DNA of 6,141 nucleotides from Paludibacteraceae bacterium (GTDB taxonomy: Bacteria > Bacteroidota > Bacteroidia > Bacteroidales > Paludibacteraceae): NCBI GenBank assembly GCA_017960065.1, contig JAGCZK010000148.1, positions 1 through 6,141 of the forward strand, written 5' to 3'. The notes below the pieces were generated by a model, which worked only from the letters and a program-made list of their open reading frames with translations, made no database searches and was not told the origin of the DNA. This document shows, in pieces, positions 1-5,905 of this stretch (position 1 is its first letter; each line of letters begins with the position of its first letter). Both the position numbers and the translations under genes were made by a program.

Positions 1-1051
1 CCAGCACAATGACCACGCCCACCACCGTCCACGAGGCCCAGCGGCGCGACACGTTCCAGGTTTCGCTGATGTAGGCGGTCACCACCTCGTGCAGCGAAAT
101 CAGCGAGGTTAGGGCGGCAATCGAAAGCAGCAGGTAAAACAGCGACGACCACAGCCAGGGAAAGTGCATCTGCGTAAACACTTCGGGCAACACCTTGAAC
201 ACCAGCCCCGGACCGGCTTCGGGCTCTACGCCAAACGTAAAGACGGCCGGAAAGATGATGATGCCCGCAATCACGGCCACCAGGGTGTCGAGCAAGGCTA
301 TCTGAAACGCCGACTGCTGCAGGGCGATGTCTTTTTTGTAGTAAGAAGAATACGTGATCAGGCAGCCCATGCCCAAACTCAGCGAAAAGAAAGCCTGGCC
401 CAAGGCTTTGAGCATTACCAGCGGCGTCAGTTTGCCAAAATCGGGATAGAACAGGAAGCGAAGCCCGTCGGCCGCCCCCTCGAGCATACACGAGTGCACC
501 GCCATAATGAGCAGCACCACCAGCAGCACTGGCATCAGGACTTTGGAGGCCTTTTCGATGCCGTCGCTCACCCCGCGGCGCACGATAAAGTGCGAAACGA
601 ACATCACCAGCAGCATCCAGCCGATGGGCGCCCAGGTGGCCGACGTCATGCGTTCGAAAAGCGACTGAAAATCCGTCCCGGCACTCAGGCCTCCGGCCAG
701 CGAACGGGCCAGATAGGCAAATGTCCAGCCGGTCACCACCGAATAGTAGCCCACAATGAGCAGGCCGGTGAGCACCCCGAGTTTGCCGACCCAATGCCAG
801 GCTTTGCCTGGAGCCAGAAACTGAAAGGCAGCCGATGCGTTGCGCTGCGAACGGCGGCCAACGATAAATTCGGCCAGAATAACAGGCACGCCGAGCAACA
901 AGACAAACAGCAGGTACAACAACAGAAACGAACCGCCGCCGTTGGAGCCGGCCTCGTAGGGGAAACGCCAGACATTGCCCAGGCCGACGGCAGAGCCGGC
1001 CGTAGCGAGGATAACCCCCAATCTGGACGTGAATTTTCCGCGTTGTTGCAT
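1..1051 (-). CDS. Sodium-dependent transporter, NSS (LeuT-type) family, 3' end outside window
   Basis: This inner-membrane symporter would use the sodium gradient to import an amino acid or similar small solute; the substrate cannot be told from sequence. The minus strand reads open from an ATG at 1051 to the window edge, about 350 codons, so roughly the last quarter of a typical bacterial family member is missing. Residues 10-32 carry the family signature of TM1, including AVGLGNVWRFPY, followed by a SNGGGSFLL stretch; Asn26 aligns with a sodium ligand of LeuT (family knowledge). Further family hallmarks are GIEKASKVLMPVL, FFSLSLGMG with a following TYSSYY, and EAGPGLVFKVLP. Many hydrophobic segments alternate with short polar loops as expected. 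The ATG is chosen because TM1 starts about ten residues later and a promoter-like box lies 24 bases upstream. It is transcribed divergently from the secreted beta-helix gene. Long plus-strand frames over this region are shadows. Confidence 0.93.
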   Translation of the reverse strand, partial: MQQRGKFTSRLGVILATAGSAVGLGNVWRFPYEAGSNGGGSFLLLYLLFVLLLGVPVILAEFIVGRRSQRNASAAFQFLAPGKAWHWVGKLGVLTGLLIVGYYSVVTGWTFAYLARSLAGGLSAGTDFQSLFERMTSATWAPIGWMLLVMFVSHFIVRRGVSDGIEKASKVLMPVLLVVLLIMAVHSCMLEGAADGLRFLFYPDFGKLTPLVMLKALGQAFFSLSLGMGCLITYSSYYKKDIALQQSAFQIALLDTLVAVIAGIIIFPAVFTFGVEPEAGPGLVFKVLPEVFTQMHFPWLWSSLFYLLLSIAALTSLISLHEVVTAYISETWNVSRRWASWTVVGVVIVL

Positions 1052-1074
1052 TCTTGAAGTATTTTTTTTCAGCG

Positions 1075-1082
1075 CAAATGTA
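1075..1082 (-). promoter_or_regulatory. Candidate Bacteroidetes -7 box for the transporter gene
   Basis: On the minus strand this reads TACATTTG, a match to the Bacteroidetes sigma-ABfr -7 consensus TAnnTTTG. Transcription would begin near 1070, leaving a leader of about 20 bases before the ATG at 1051. I found no TTG-type -33 element at the usual spacing, so the call rests on the -7 match and its position in an AT-rich divergent gap. Confidence 0.45.
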
Positions 1083-1103
1083 CCGAATATTTTTTGTTTT
1101 CCT

Positions 1104-1111
1104 TACTTTTG
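1104..1111 (+). promoter_or_regulatory. Candidate Bacteroidetes -7 box for the secreted beta-helix gene
   Basis: TACTTTTG matches the Bacteroidetes -7 consensus TAnnTTTG. It predicts a transcript start near 1116 and a leader of about 16 bases before the ATG at 1132, which supports that ATG over an in-frame one at 1054 that lies upstream of this box. No convincing -33 TTG is present at normal spacing. The box lies back to back with the divergent box at 1075-1082, 21 bases apart. Confidence 0.5.
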
Positions 1112-1131
1112 TCGAAGCAAAAAACCTATTT

Positions 1132-3396
1132 ATGAAAAAATCATTCTTTTTACTGATGGCCGCCACGGCCTTGTTTGGGATTTCTTCGAACGCTTCGACC
1201 ATTGAGCTCAACGGTTCGCAACTGGACCTGACCCTCGACAACGCCTCGGGCGAAACCTACACGCTCACCCGCAGTGTCGGCCGCCACGGCGAAGAAAGCG
1301 CGTTAACCACCTTTGACGCCAACGCCACCTACTCGGACACCCCGAGCGGCAACGCCTACGATTACTATTACCACATTCGCAACGCCAACGGCCAGCAAGT
1401 CGGTTTGCTGTCGCTGGAGCTGAACTTGTTCGGCCCGAACATGATTCTCTATCGCCCGACCGACAGCATGAGCGTATTGGCCGATGAGCTCAACGCCATC
1501 GCCGACAACATGTGGTACGCACAGTTCTCGATGAACCGCTACGCCTTTTACTTCCACCCGGGTGACTACACCGAGGCCGGACAGCTCAACACCGCCTACT
1601 ATATCAGTTTCGGCGGCCTGGGACAACTGCCCTACGACGTAAGCCTGTACAACGTTTGGTCGCTATGCCCCTTGTCCGACAACAACGTCACCTGTTCGTT
1701 CTGGCGCTCGATCGAGAACTTTATGGTACCTAAGACCGACAGCGAAATTTTGTGGTGGGCCGTTTCGCAGGCCGCCCCCATGCGCCGCATCGTGTCGGAA
1801 CGCCAAGTGTCGTACGACTTCGGCGGGTCGGCCAGCGGCGGATTCTCGGCCGACTGCTACTTTTACGAAGGCGCCAGCGGCTGGTCGCAACAACAATGGT
1901 ACACCCGCAACTGCTACATGCAGGTGGGCGCCGGTTCGGCGGGTATCCCGGGATGGAACCACGCCTACCAAGGCATCGATTTCGGAAGCGAGTCGGCCAA
2001 AGCCACTTGCAGCGACAACTGGCAGAAAAATCCGCAATGGGGCGCATGCAGCCGCGAAGAGCTGACCCCCGTGGTACGCGAAAAACCCTTCCTGTATGTC
2101 GATAATGACGGACGCTACAAAGTGTTCCGCCCCGCCCTGCGCACCAACAGCACCGGTATCTCGTACTCCACGACCGATATGGGCGAAGGCACCTCGTACG
2201 ACCTGCTCAACGACTTTTACATTGCCCGTCCGGGAGTCAGCGCAAGCGTCCTCAACGCCCAGTTGGCTGCGGGCAAGCACCTGTTCTTCACCCCGGGCGT
2301 GTACGAACTCGAATCGCCCCTGCGCGTCGATCGTGCCAACGCCATTGTGATGGGCACCGGCTACGCCACCCTGGTGCCGGCCCAGGCCAACACCACGGCC
2401 GCCATGATTGTCGGCGATGCAGACGGCATCTGCGTGGCCAGCCTGCTGTTCGAAACCTACTACTCTTCGACCTACCTGATGCAGGTGGGCACCGCCAAAT
2501 CGCAAAACCGCCACGAAGACAACCCCATCGTGCTGTCGGACCTCGTATTCCGCGTAGGCGGTGTCAAGGGCAACAATGTCAACGCCGACATCGCCCTCGA
2601 AATCAATGTCAACGATGTCATCGGCGACCACTTCTGGATTTGGCGTGCCGACCACGGCAGTGGAGTGGGTTGGCGCAAGAACACCTCTAAAAACGGATTG
2701 GTGGTCAATGGCGACCATGTTACCTGCTACGGCCTGTTCAACGAGCACTTCCAAGAATACCAGACCCTGTGGAACGGCGAATACGGCCGCACCTACTTCT
2801 ATCAGTGCGAAACCCCCTACGATGTGACGAACCAGACGGCGTATATGAGCCACGACGGCACTGTCAAGGGCTATGCCGCCTACAAAGTGGCCGACAACGT
2901 CAAGCACCACTATGCGTCAATGATGGGCATGTACGACGTGTTTATCCGTTGCGGCGCCCGCCCCATTGTTATCGAAAACGCCATCGAGGTACCCAAGACC
3001 GAAGACGTTTGGATTCATCATGCCTGCAACTACGGGTTGTCGGGCAACGGCAAGGGCGGCTTCAACTATGTGATTAACGGATCCACGCCCAGCACCATCA
3101 ACGGCCAATACCACCGCTACCAAGTGGTGAACTACTGCGTTACCGGTGTACAGGAGATTCAGGCGAACCCCGACCTTCAGATCAGCGTTTATCCCAACCC
3201 GGCCGGCAACTACCTGATGGCCGACACCCAACAGCAGGCCGAAGGCAAGGTGCTGGTATGCGACCTGGCCGGACGCCGTGTGGCCCAAGGCCAAACCGAC
3301 CGCTCAATCGACATAAGCACCCTTCAATCAGGCACATACATTGTAGTGGTCGAAGTTGACGGAATGAAATACTCCACCAAAGTCATCAAAAAATAA
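1132..3396 (+). CDS. Secreted GH55-like tandem beta-helix protein with T9SS type A sorting domain
   Basis: This 754-residue exported protein is probably a carbohydrate-active enzyme or binding protein at the cell surface. Residues 1-21 form a signal peptide ending SSNA; the ATG at 1132 is preferred over the in-frame ATG at 1054 because it begins the signal peptide directly. The body looks like two beta-helix halves, each opened by a similar motif: YFHPGDY at 140-146 and FFTPGVY at 385-391. Recognisable family blocks are WAVSQAAPMRR (209-219), QQQWYTRN (253-260), TPVVREKPFLYVD (312-324), WRADHGSGVGW (504-514) and NEHFQEYQ (537-544), then QCETPY (558-563). These resemble actinobacterial proteins often labelled coagulation factor 5/8 type and, more distantly, GH55 beta-1,3-glucanases, which share EH and QTE-PY motifs. 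YPNPAGN at 687-693 opens the C-terminal sorting domain (about 680-754), which sends the protein through T9SS. The fold and export are well supported; substrate and catalysis are inference. It looks monocistronic. Confidence 0.88.
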   Translation: MKKSFFLLMAATALFGISSNASTIELNGSQLDLTLDNASGETYTLTRSVGRHGEESALTTFDANATYSDTPSGNAYDYYYHIRNANGQQVGLLSLELNLFGPNMILYRPTDSMSVLADELNAIADNMWYAQFSMNRYAFYFHPGDYTEAGQLNTAYYISFGGLGQLPYDVSLYNVWSLCPLSDNNVTCSFWRSIENFMVPKTDSEILWWAVSQAAPMRRIVSERQVSYDFGGSASGGFSADCYFYEGASGWSQQQWYTRNCYMQVGAGSAGIPGWNHAYQGIDFGSESAKATCSDNWQKNPQWGACSREELTPVVREKPFLYVDNDGRYKVFRPALRTNSTGISYSTTDMGEGTSYDLLNDFYIARPGVSASVLNAQLAAGKHLFFTPGVYELESPLRVDRANAIVMGTGYATLVPAQANTTAAMIVGDADGICVASLLFETYYSSTYLMQVGTAKSQNRHEDNPIVLSDLVFRVGGVKGNNVNADIALEINVNDVIGDHFWIWRADHGSGVGWRKNTSKNGLVVNGDHVTCYGLFNEHFQEYQTLWNGEYGRTYFYQCETPYDVTNQTAYMSHDGTVKGYAAYKVADNVKHHYASMMGMYDVFIRCGARPIVIENAIEVPKTEDVWIHHACNYGLSGNGKGGFNYVINGSTPSTINGQYHRYQVVNYCVTGVQEIQANPDLQISVYPNPAGNYLMADTQQQAEGKVLVCDLAGRRVAQGQTDRSIDISTLQSGTYIVVVEVDGMKYSTKVIKK

Positions 3397-3428
3397 GGAA
3401 GAAACATACACCTTATTCAATTTTTGTA

Positions 3429-3436
3429 TAAATTTG
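3429..3436 (+). promoter_or_regulatory. Candidate -7 box for the argR-GNAT-argG operon
   Basis: TAAATTTG fits TAnnTTTG and is the best plus-strand promoter match in the gap before argR. It lies inside the left arm of the outer inverted repeat, so a repressor bound there would block RNA polymerase, consistent with autoregulation by ArgR. The predicted start near 3440 gives a leader of about 55 bases. No clear -33 TTG is seen upstream. Confidence 0.4.
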
Positions 3437-3466
3437 CGCACTTTTCCACAAAAAAGTGCGCAAATT
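3431..3466. repeat. Inner perfect 15-bp inverted repeat (hairpin or operator)
   Basis: Arm AATTTGCGCACTTTT (3431-3445) and its exact complement (3452-3466) flank a 6-base loop, CCACAA. As RNA this is a strong hairpin with a GCGCAC core. It follows the beta-helix gene stop by 34 bases and could end or protect that transcript, but the bases after the stem are GCGAATAACG, not a T run, so it is not a standard intrinsic terminator. It may instead be a protein-binding site for argR control. Confidence 0.65.
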
Positions 3467-3483
3467 GCGAATAACGATTGCAA
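3466..3483. promoter_or_regulatory. ARG-box-like palindrome upstream of argR
   Basis: The core GAATAACGATTG (3469-3480) resembles the classic 18-bp ARG box, whose core is GAAT, four mostly A/T bases, then ATTC. The match is imperfect: two centre bases are C and G, and the second half reads ATTG. It lies inside an imperfect TTGC...GCAA palindrome just before argR, where an autoregulatory site is expected. The Bacteroidetes ArgR consensus may differ from the E. coli one used here, so this is a weak call. Confidence 0.3.
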
Positions 3484-3495
3484 GTTTATACAAAA

Positions 3496-3957
3496 ATGAA
3501 AAATAAGAACGATCGGCTACAAACCATCCGCCAAGTGGTGATCGAATGCAAAATCGGGAGCCAGGAGGAGTTGCTGAAGGAATTGCTGCACCGCGGATAC
3601 ACGGTTACCCAAGCCACGCTGTCGCGCGATTTGAAACGCCTGAAAATCACCAAAACGCTCGACAACACCGGCGAATACCGCTACCGTCTGACCGATTTGT
3701 CGTTCATTTCCGAGAAATCCGAAAACAACGCCAAGGCACTTGGAGCCAACTCGCTCGAGTTTTCGGGCCCGCTGGCGGTTATGAAGACCCGCTCGGGTTA
3801 TGCCGGAGCCATTGCCGCCGAAATCGACCAGCATGCCGGCGAGGCCGTCTTGGGCACGATTGCCGGCGACGACACCATTCTGATTATTCCCCGCGAAGGT
3901 TTCAGCCGCGTGGAAATTACCAATATACTGTCGAATCTGATTGAAAATTTGAGTTAA
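3496..3957 (+). CDS. argR: Arginine repressor ArgR
   Basis: ArgR is a DNA-binding hexamer that senses L-arginine and represses arginine biosynthesis genes. This 153-residue protein has the usual family length. The N-terminal winged helix-turn-helix carries SQEEL (22-26) and VTQATLSRDLKRL (37-49), whose Ser-Arg pair (43-44) belongs to the DNA-recognition helix. A variable linker follows at about 65-90. The C-terminal oligomerisation and arginine-binding domain includes KTRSGYAGAIAAEID (97-111) and GTIAGDDT (120-127); the two Asp, 125 and 126, correspond to the arginine-binding pair of E. coli ArgR. The ATG at 3496 is preferred; a TTG at 3478 would add six non-conserved residues. The gene is first in an operon with the GNAT gene (one-base gap) and argG, and its leader is packed with inverted repeats suited to autoregulation. 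Confidence 0.96.
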   Translation: MKNKNDRLQTIRQVVIECKIGSQEELLKELLHRGYTVTQATLSRDLKRLKITKTLDNTGEYRYRLTDLSFISEKSENNAKALGANSLEFSGPLAVMKTRSGYAGAIAAEIDQHAGEAVLGTIAGDDTILIIPREGFSRVEITNILSNLIENLS

Positions 3958-3958
3958 G

Positions 3959-4591
3959 ATGCAAGCAGAAGATGTGAAAATTTACATTGCCGACGAGAGC
4001 CACATCAGTTATGTGGACACGATTCTGACCACCATTGCCGATGCGGCGAAGGTGCGCGGCACGGGTATTGCCAAACGCAACCCCGAATATGTGAAACAGA
4101 AAATGCGCGAAGGCAAGGCCGTCATCGCCCTTTACGGCGACGAGTTTGCCGGCTTCAGCTATATCGAAACCTGGGGCGGAAAGCACTATGTGACCACCTC
4201 GGGGCTGATTGTTCCCGAAAAATTCCGCGGGCTGGGTCTGGCCAAACGCATCAAGCACGTTACCTTTTCGCTGGCCCGGATGCGCTGGCCCGAAGCCAAA
4301 ATTTTCAGTCTGACCTCGGGTGCCGCCGTCATGAAGCTCAACACCGAGCACGGCTACATTCCGGTCACCTTTGCCCAACTGACCGACGACGAATCGTTCT
4401 GGCGCGGCTGCGAAGGCTGTATCAACCACGACGTGTTGGTACGCACCGGCCGCAAATACTGCGTCTGCACCGGCATGCTGTTCGATCCCAACCGCGAGCG
4501 CAGCGTACGCGACGCCAACGAAGAGCTGGCCAAGGACCCCGAAGTCATCAACATCATCCGCCGGCGTTTTCCCGACGGATTCCCCGATTAA
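3959..4591 (+). CDS. GNAT acyltransferase, probable glutamate N-acyltransferase of arginine synthesis
   Basis: This 210-residue cytoplasmic GNAT protein probably transfers an acyl group from acyl-CoA to glutamate, the first step of arginine synthesis. The acyl-CoA pyrophosphate-binding motif R/Q-x-x-G-x-G/A is present as RGLGLA (90-95), right after the beta-strand TTSGLIVPEKF (79-89). The C-terminal part is unusual: CEGC (151-154) and CVC (168-170) give four closely spaced cysteines that could bind a metal. The ATG starts one base after the argR stop, so the two are probably translationally coupled, and argG follows after 39 bases. Bacteroides relatives are known to use N-succinylornithine, so succinyl-CoA may be the donor instead of acetyl-CoA; I recall the B. 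thetaiotaomicron gene beside argG being linked to this step. No separate argA or argJ is visible here. GNAT fold is firm; the exact reaction is inferred from context. Confidence 0.85.
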   Translation: MQAEDVKIYIADESHISYVDTILTTIADAAKVRGTGIAKRNPEYVKQKMREGKAVIALYGDEFAGFSYIETWGGKHYVTTSGLIVPEKFRGLGLAKRIKHVTFSLARMRWPEAKIFSLTSGAAVMKLNTEHGYIPVTFAQLTDDESFWRGCEGCINHDVLVRTGRKYCVCTGMLFDPNRERSVRDANEELAKDPEVINIIRRRFPDGFPD

Positions 4592-4630
4592 TCGCCTTTT
4601 ATTCAAGTCAATAAATTAAACAACAACGAT

Positions 4631-5833
4631 ATGGAAAAGAAAAAAGTAGTGGTCGCTTTCAGCGGCGGATTGGACACCTCTTACACGGTGATGTACCTGG
4701 CCAAGGAAAAAGGCTATGAGGTTTATGCAGCCTGCGCCAACACGGGCGGTTTCAGCCCCGAACAGCTCAAGGCCAACGAAGAAAACGCCTACAAGCTGGG
4801 CGCCACCAAATATGTGACGCTCGACGTGACCCAAGAATACTACGAAAAGAGCCTGAAATACATGGTGTTCGGCAATGTATTGCGCAACAACTGCTACCCC
4901 ATTTCGGTGTCGTCGGAGCGCATCTTCCAAGCCATTGCCATTGCCCGCTACGCCAAGGAGATCGGTGCCAGCGCCATCGCACACGGCTCGACCGGTGCCG
5001 GCAACGACCAAATCCGTTTCGACATGACCTTCCTCGTCATGGCTCCCGGCGTAGAGATCATCACCCTCACCCGCGACGGCAACCTCAGCCGCCAGGAAGA
5101 GGTCGATTACCTCAACAAAAACGGCTACTACGCCGACTTTACCAAACTCAAATACTCGTATAACGTGGGTATCTGGGGCACCTCGATTTGCGGCGGCGAA
5201 ATTTTGGATTCGAAGCAGGGCCTGCCCGAAAGCGCCTACCTCAAGCACCCGACCAAAGAGGGTCCCGAACTGCTGAAGCTGGGCTTCGAAAAAGGCGAAT
5301 TGTGCTCGGTTAACGGCATGAAGTTCACCGACAAAATCGCCGCTATCCAAGCGGTCGAAGAGATTGGCGCCGCCTACGGTATCGGACGCGACTGCCACGT
5401 CGGCGACACCATCATCGGCATCAAAGGCCGCGTAGGTTTCGAGGCTGCCGCTCCGATGCTGATCATCGGTGCACACCGCTTCCTCGAGAAGTTCACGCTT
5501 TCGAAATGGCAGCAGTACTGGAAGGACCAAGTGGCCAACTGGTACGGCATGTTCCTGCACGAAAGCCAGTACCTCGAGCCGGTGATGCCCGACATCGAGG
5601 CCATGCTGACTAGCAGCCAGCGCAACGTGACCGGCGAGGTGACGCTCGAACTGCGTCCGCTGATGTTCCAAACGGTCGGTGTGGATTCGCCCAACGACCT
5701 GGTCAAGAACAAGCTGGGCGAGTATGGCGAAACGGCCAAAGCCTGGTCGTCGGACGATGCCAAAGGATTTATCAAGGTTACCTCCACCGCCCTCCGCGCC
5801 TACTATCTGGCTCACCCGGGCGAACGCGAGTAA
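4631..5833 (+). CDS. argG: Argininosuccinate synthase
   Basis: ArgG joins citrulline and aspartate with ATP to make argininosuccinate, AMP and pyrophosphate, the next-to-last step of arginine synthesis in the cytoplasm. The 400-residue length fits the family. The N-type ATP-pyrophosphatase loop SGGLDTS is at 11-17, and HGSTGAGNDQIRFD at 118-131 is the conserved nucleotide and substrate-binding segment; SVSSERIFQ (92-100) is also typical. The ATG is preceded by an A-rich AACAACGAT leader without a Shine-Dalgarno, normal for Bacteroidetes. It is the last gene of the argR-GNAT-argG operon and ends 22 bases before a strong terminator. In Bacteroides relatives argC and argD often follow argG; they do not here. 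A nearly gene-length open frame on the opposite strand (4616-5815) is a codon-bias shadow. Confidence 0.98.
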   Translation: MEKKKVVVAFSGGLDTSYTVMYLAKEKGYEVYAACANTGGFSPEQLKANEENAYKLGATKYVTLDVTQEYYEKSLKYMVFGNVLRNNCYPISVSSERIFQAIAIARYAKEIGASAIAHGSTGAGNDQIRFDMTFLVMAPGVEIITLTRDGNLSRQEEVDYLNKNGYYADFTKLKYSYNVGIWGTSICGGEILDSKQGLPESAYLKHPTKEGPELLKLGFEKGELCSVNGMKFTDKIAAIQAVEEIGAAYGIGRDCHVGDTIIGIKGRVGFEAAAPMLIIGAHRFLEKFTLSKWQQYWKDQVANWYGMFLHESQYLEPVMPDIEAMLTSSQRNVTGEVTLELRPLMFQTVGVDSPNDLVKNKLGEYGETAKAWSSDDAKGFIKVTSTALRAYYLAHPGERE

Positions 5834-5855
5834 GCATCAACCATCCACACATCCG

Positions 5856-5889
5856 CATCGGCGGGCCCCGGTCCGCCGATGTTTTTTTT
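5856..5889 (+). terminator. Intrinsic terminator after argG
   Basis: A perfect 9-bp GC-rich stem, CATCGGCGG (5856-5864) with CCGCCGATG (5873-5881), encloses an 8-base loop and is followed at once by eight T (5882-5889). This is a textbook Rho-independent terminator closing the argR-GNAT-argG operon. Only 16 bases separate it from the next start codon. Confidence 0.92.
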
Positions 5890-5905
5890 CCAAACTTCAA
5901 ATCCC

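Larger units (their letters stand above)
3420..3497. repeat. Outer inverted repeat around the argR leader
   Basis: The left arm ATTTTTGTATAAATTTGC (3420-3437) matches the reverse complement of the right arm (3480-3497) at 17 of 18 positions, with 13 outer positions perfect. The right arm runs into the first two bases of the argR start codon. Each arm contains a TATA-centred motif and may be an operator half or a complete ArgR site; binding or RNA pairing here would cover the argR start. The 7 innermost left-arm bases are also part of the inner inverted repeat, so the two RNA pairings exclude one another. Confidence 0.7.

Noticed and set aside
164..1057. 297-codon plus-strand open frame
   Set aside because: It lies opposite the NSS transporter, whose minus-strand reading carries clear family motifs. 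The plus-strand protein is rich in Gln, His and Arg, has no recognisable domain, and is a shadow.
1663..2910. 415-codon minus-strand open frame inside the beta-helix gene
   Set aside because: It has low-complexity Val, Gly and Ala content, no signal or domain, and lies wholly inside a well-supported gene. GC-rich third positions make long antisense frames common here.
3431..3466. Inner hairpin as an intrinsic terminator of the beta-helix gene
   Set aside because: The stem is strong but is followed by GCGAATAACG rather than a T run, and the other strand has no T run after it either. It is kept as an inverted repeat of unknown role.
3478..3495. TTG start for argR, six codons upstream of the ATG
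   Set aside because: The extra residues are not part of the ArgR family, and the segment lies within the inverted-repeat regulatory region. The ATG at 3496 gives the usual length.
3917..4606. 229-codon minus-strand open frame opposite the GNAT gene
   Set aside because: It is an antisense shadow of the GNAT gene; the translation resembles no family I know and spans the argR-GNAT boundary.
4598..4615. TTTATT/AATAAA inverted repeat before argG
   Set aside because: The arms are only 6 bp and purely A/T in an AT-rich 39-base gap, so this is likely chance. There is no convincing ARG box or separate promoter for argG.
4616..5815. 399-codon minus-strand open frame opposite argG
   Set aside because: argG is certain from SGGLDTS and GNDQIRFD. 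The antisense frame mirrors its codon bias and has no recognisable motif.
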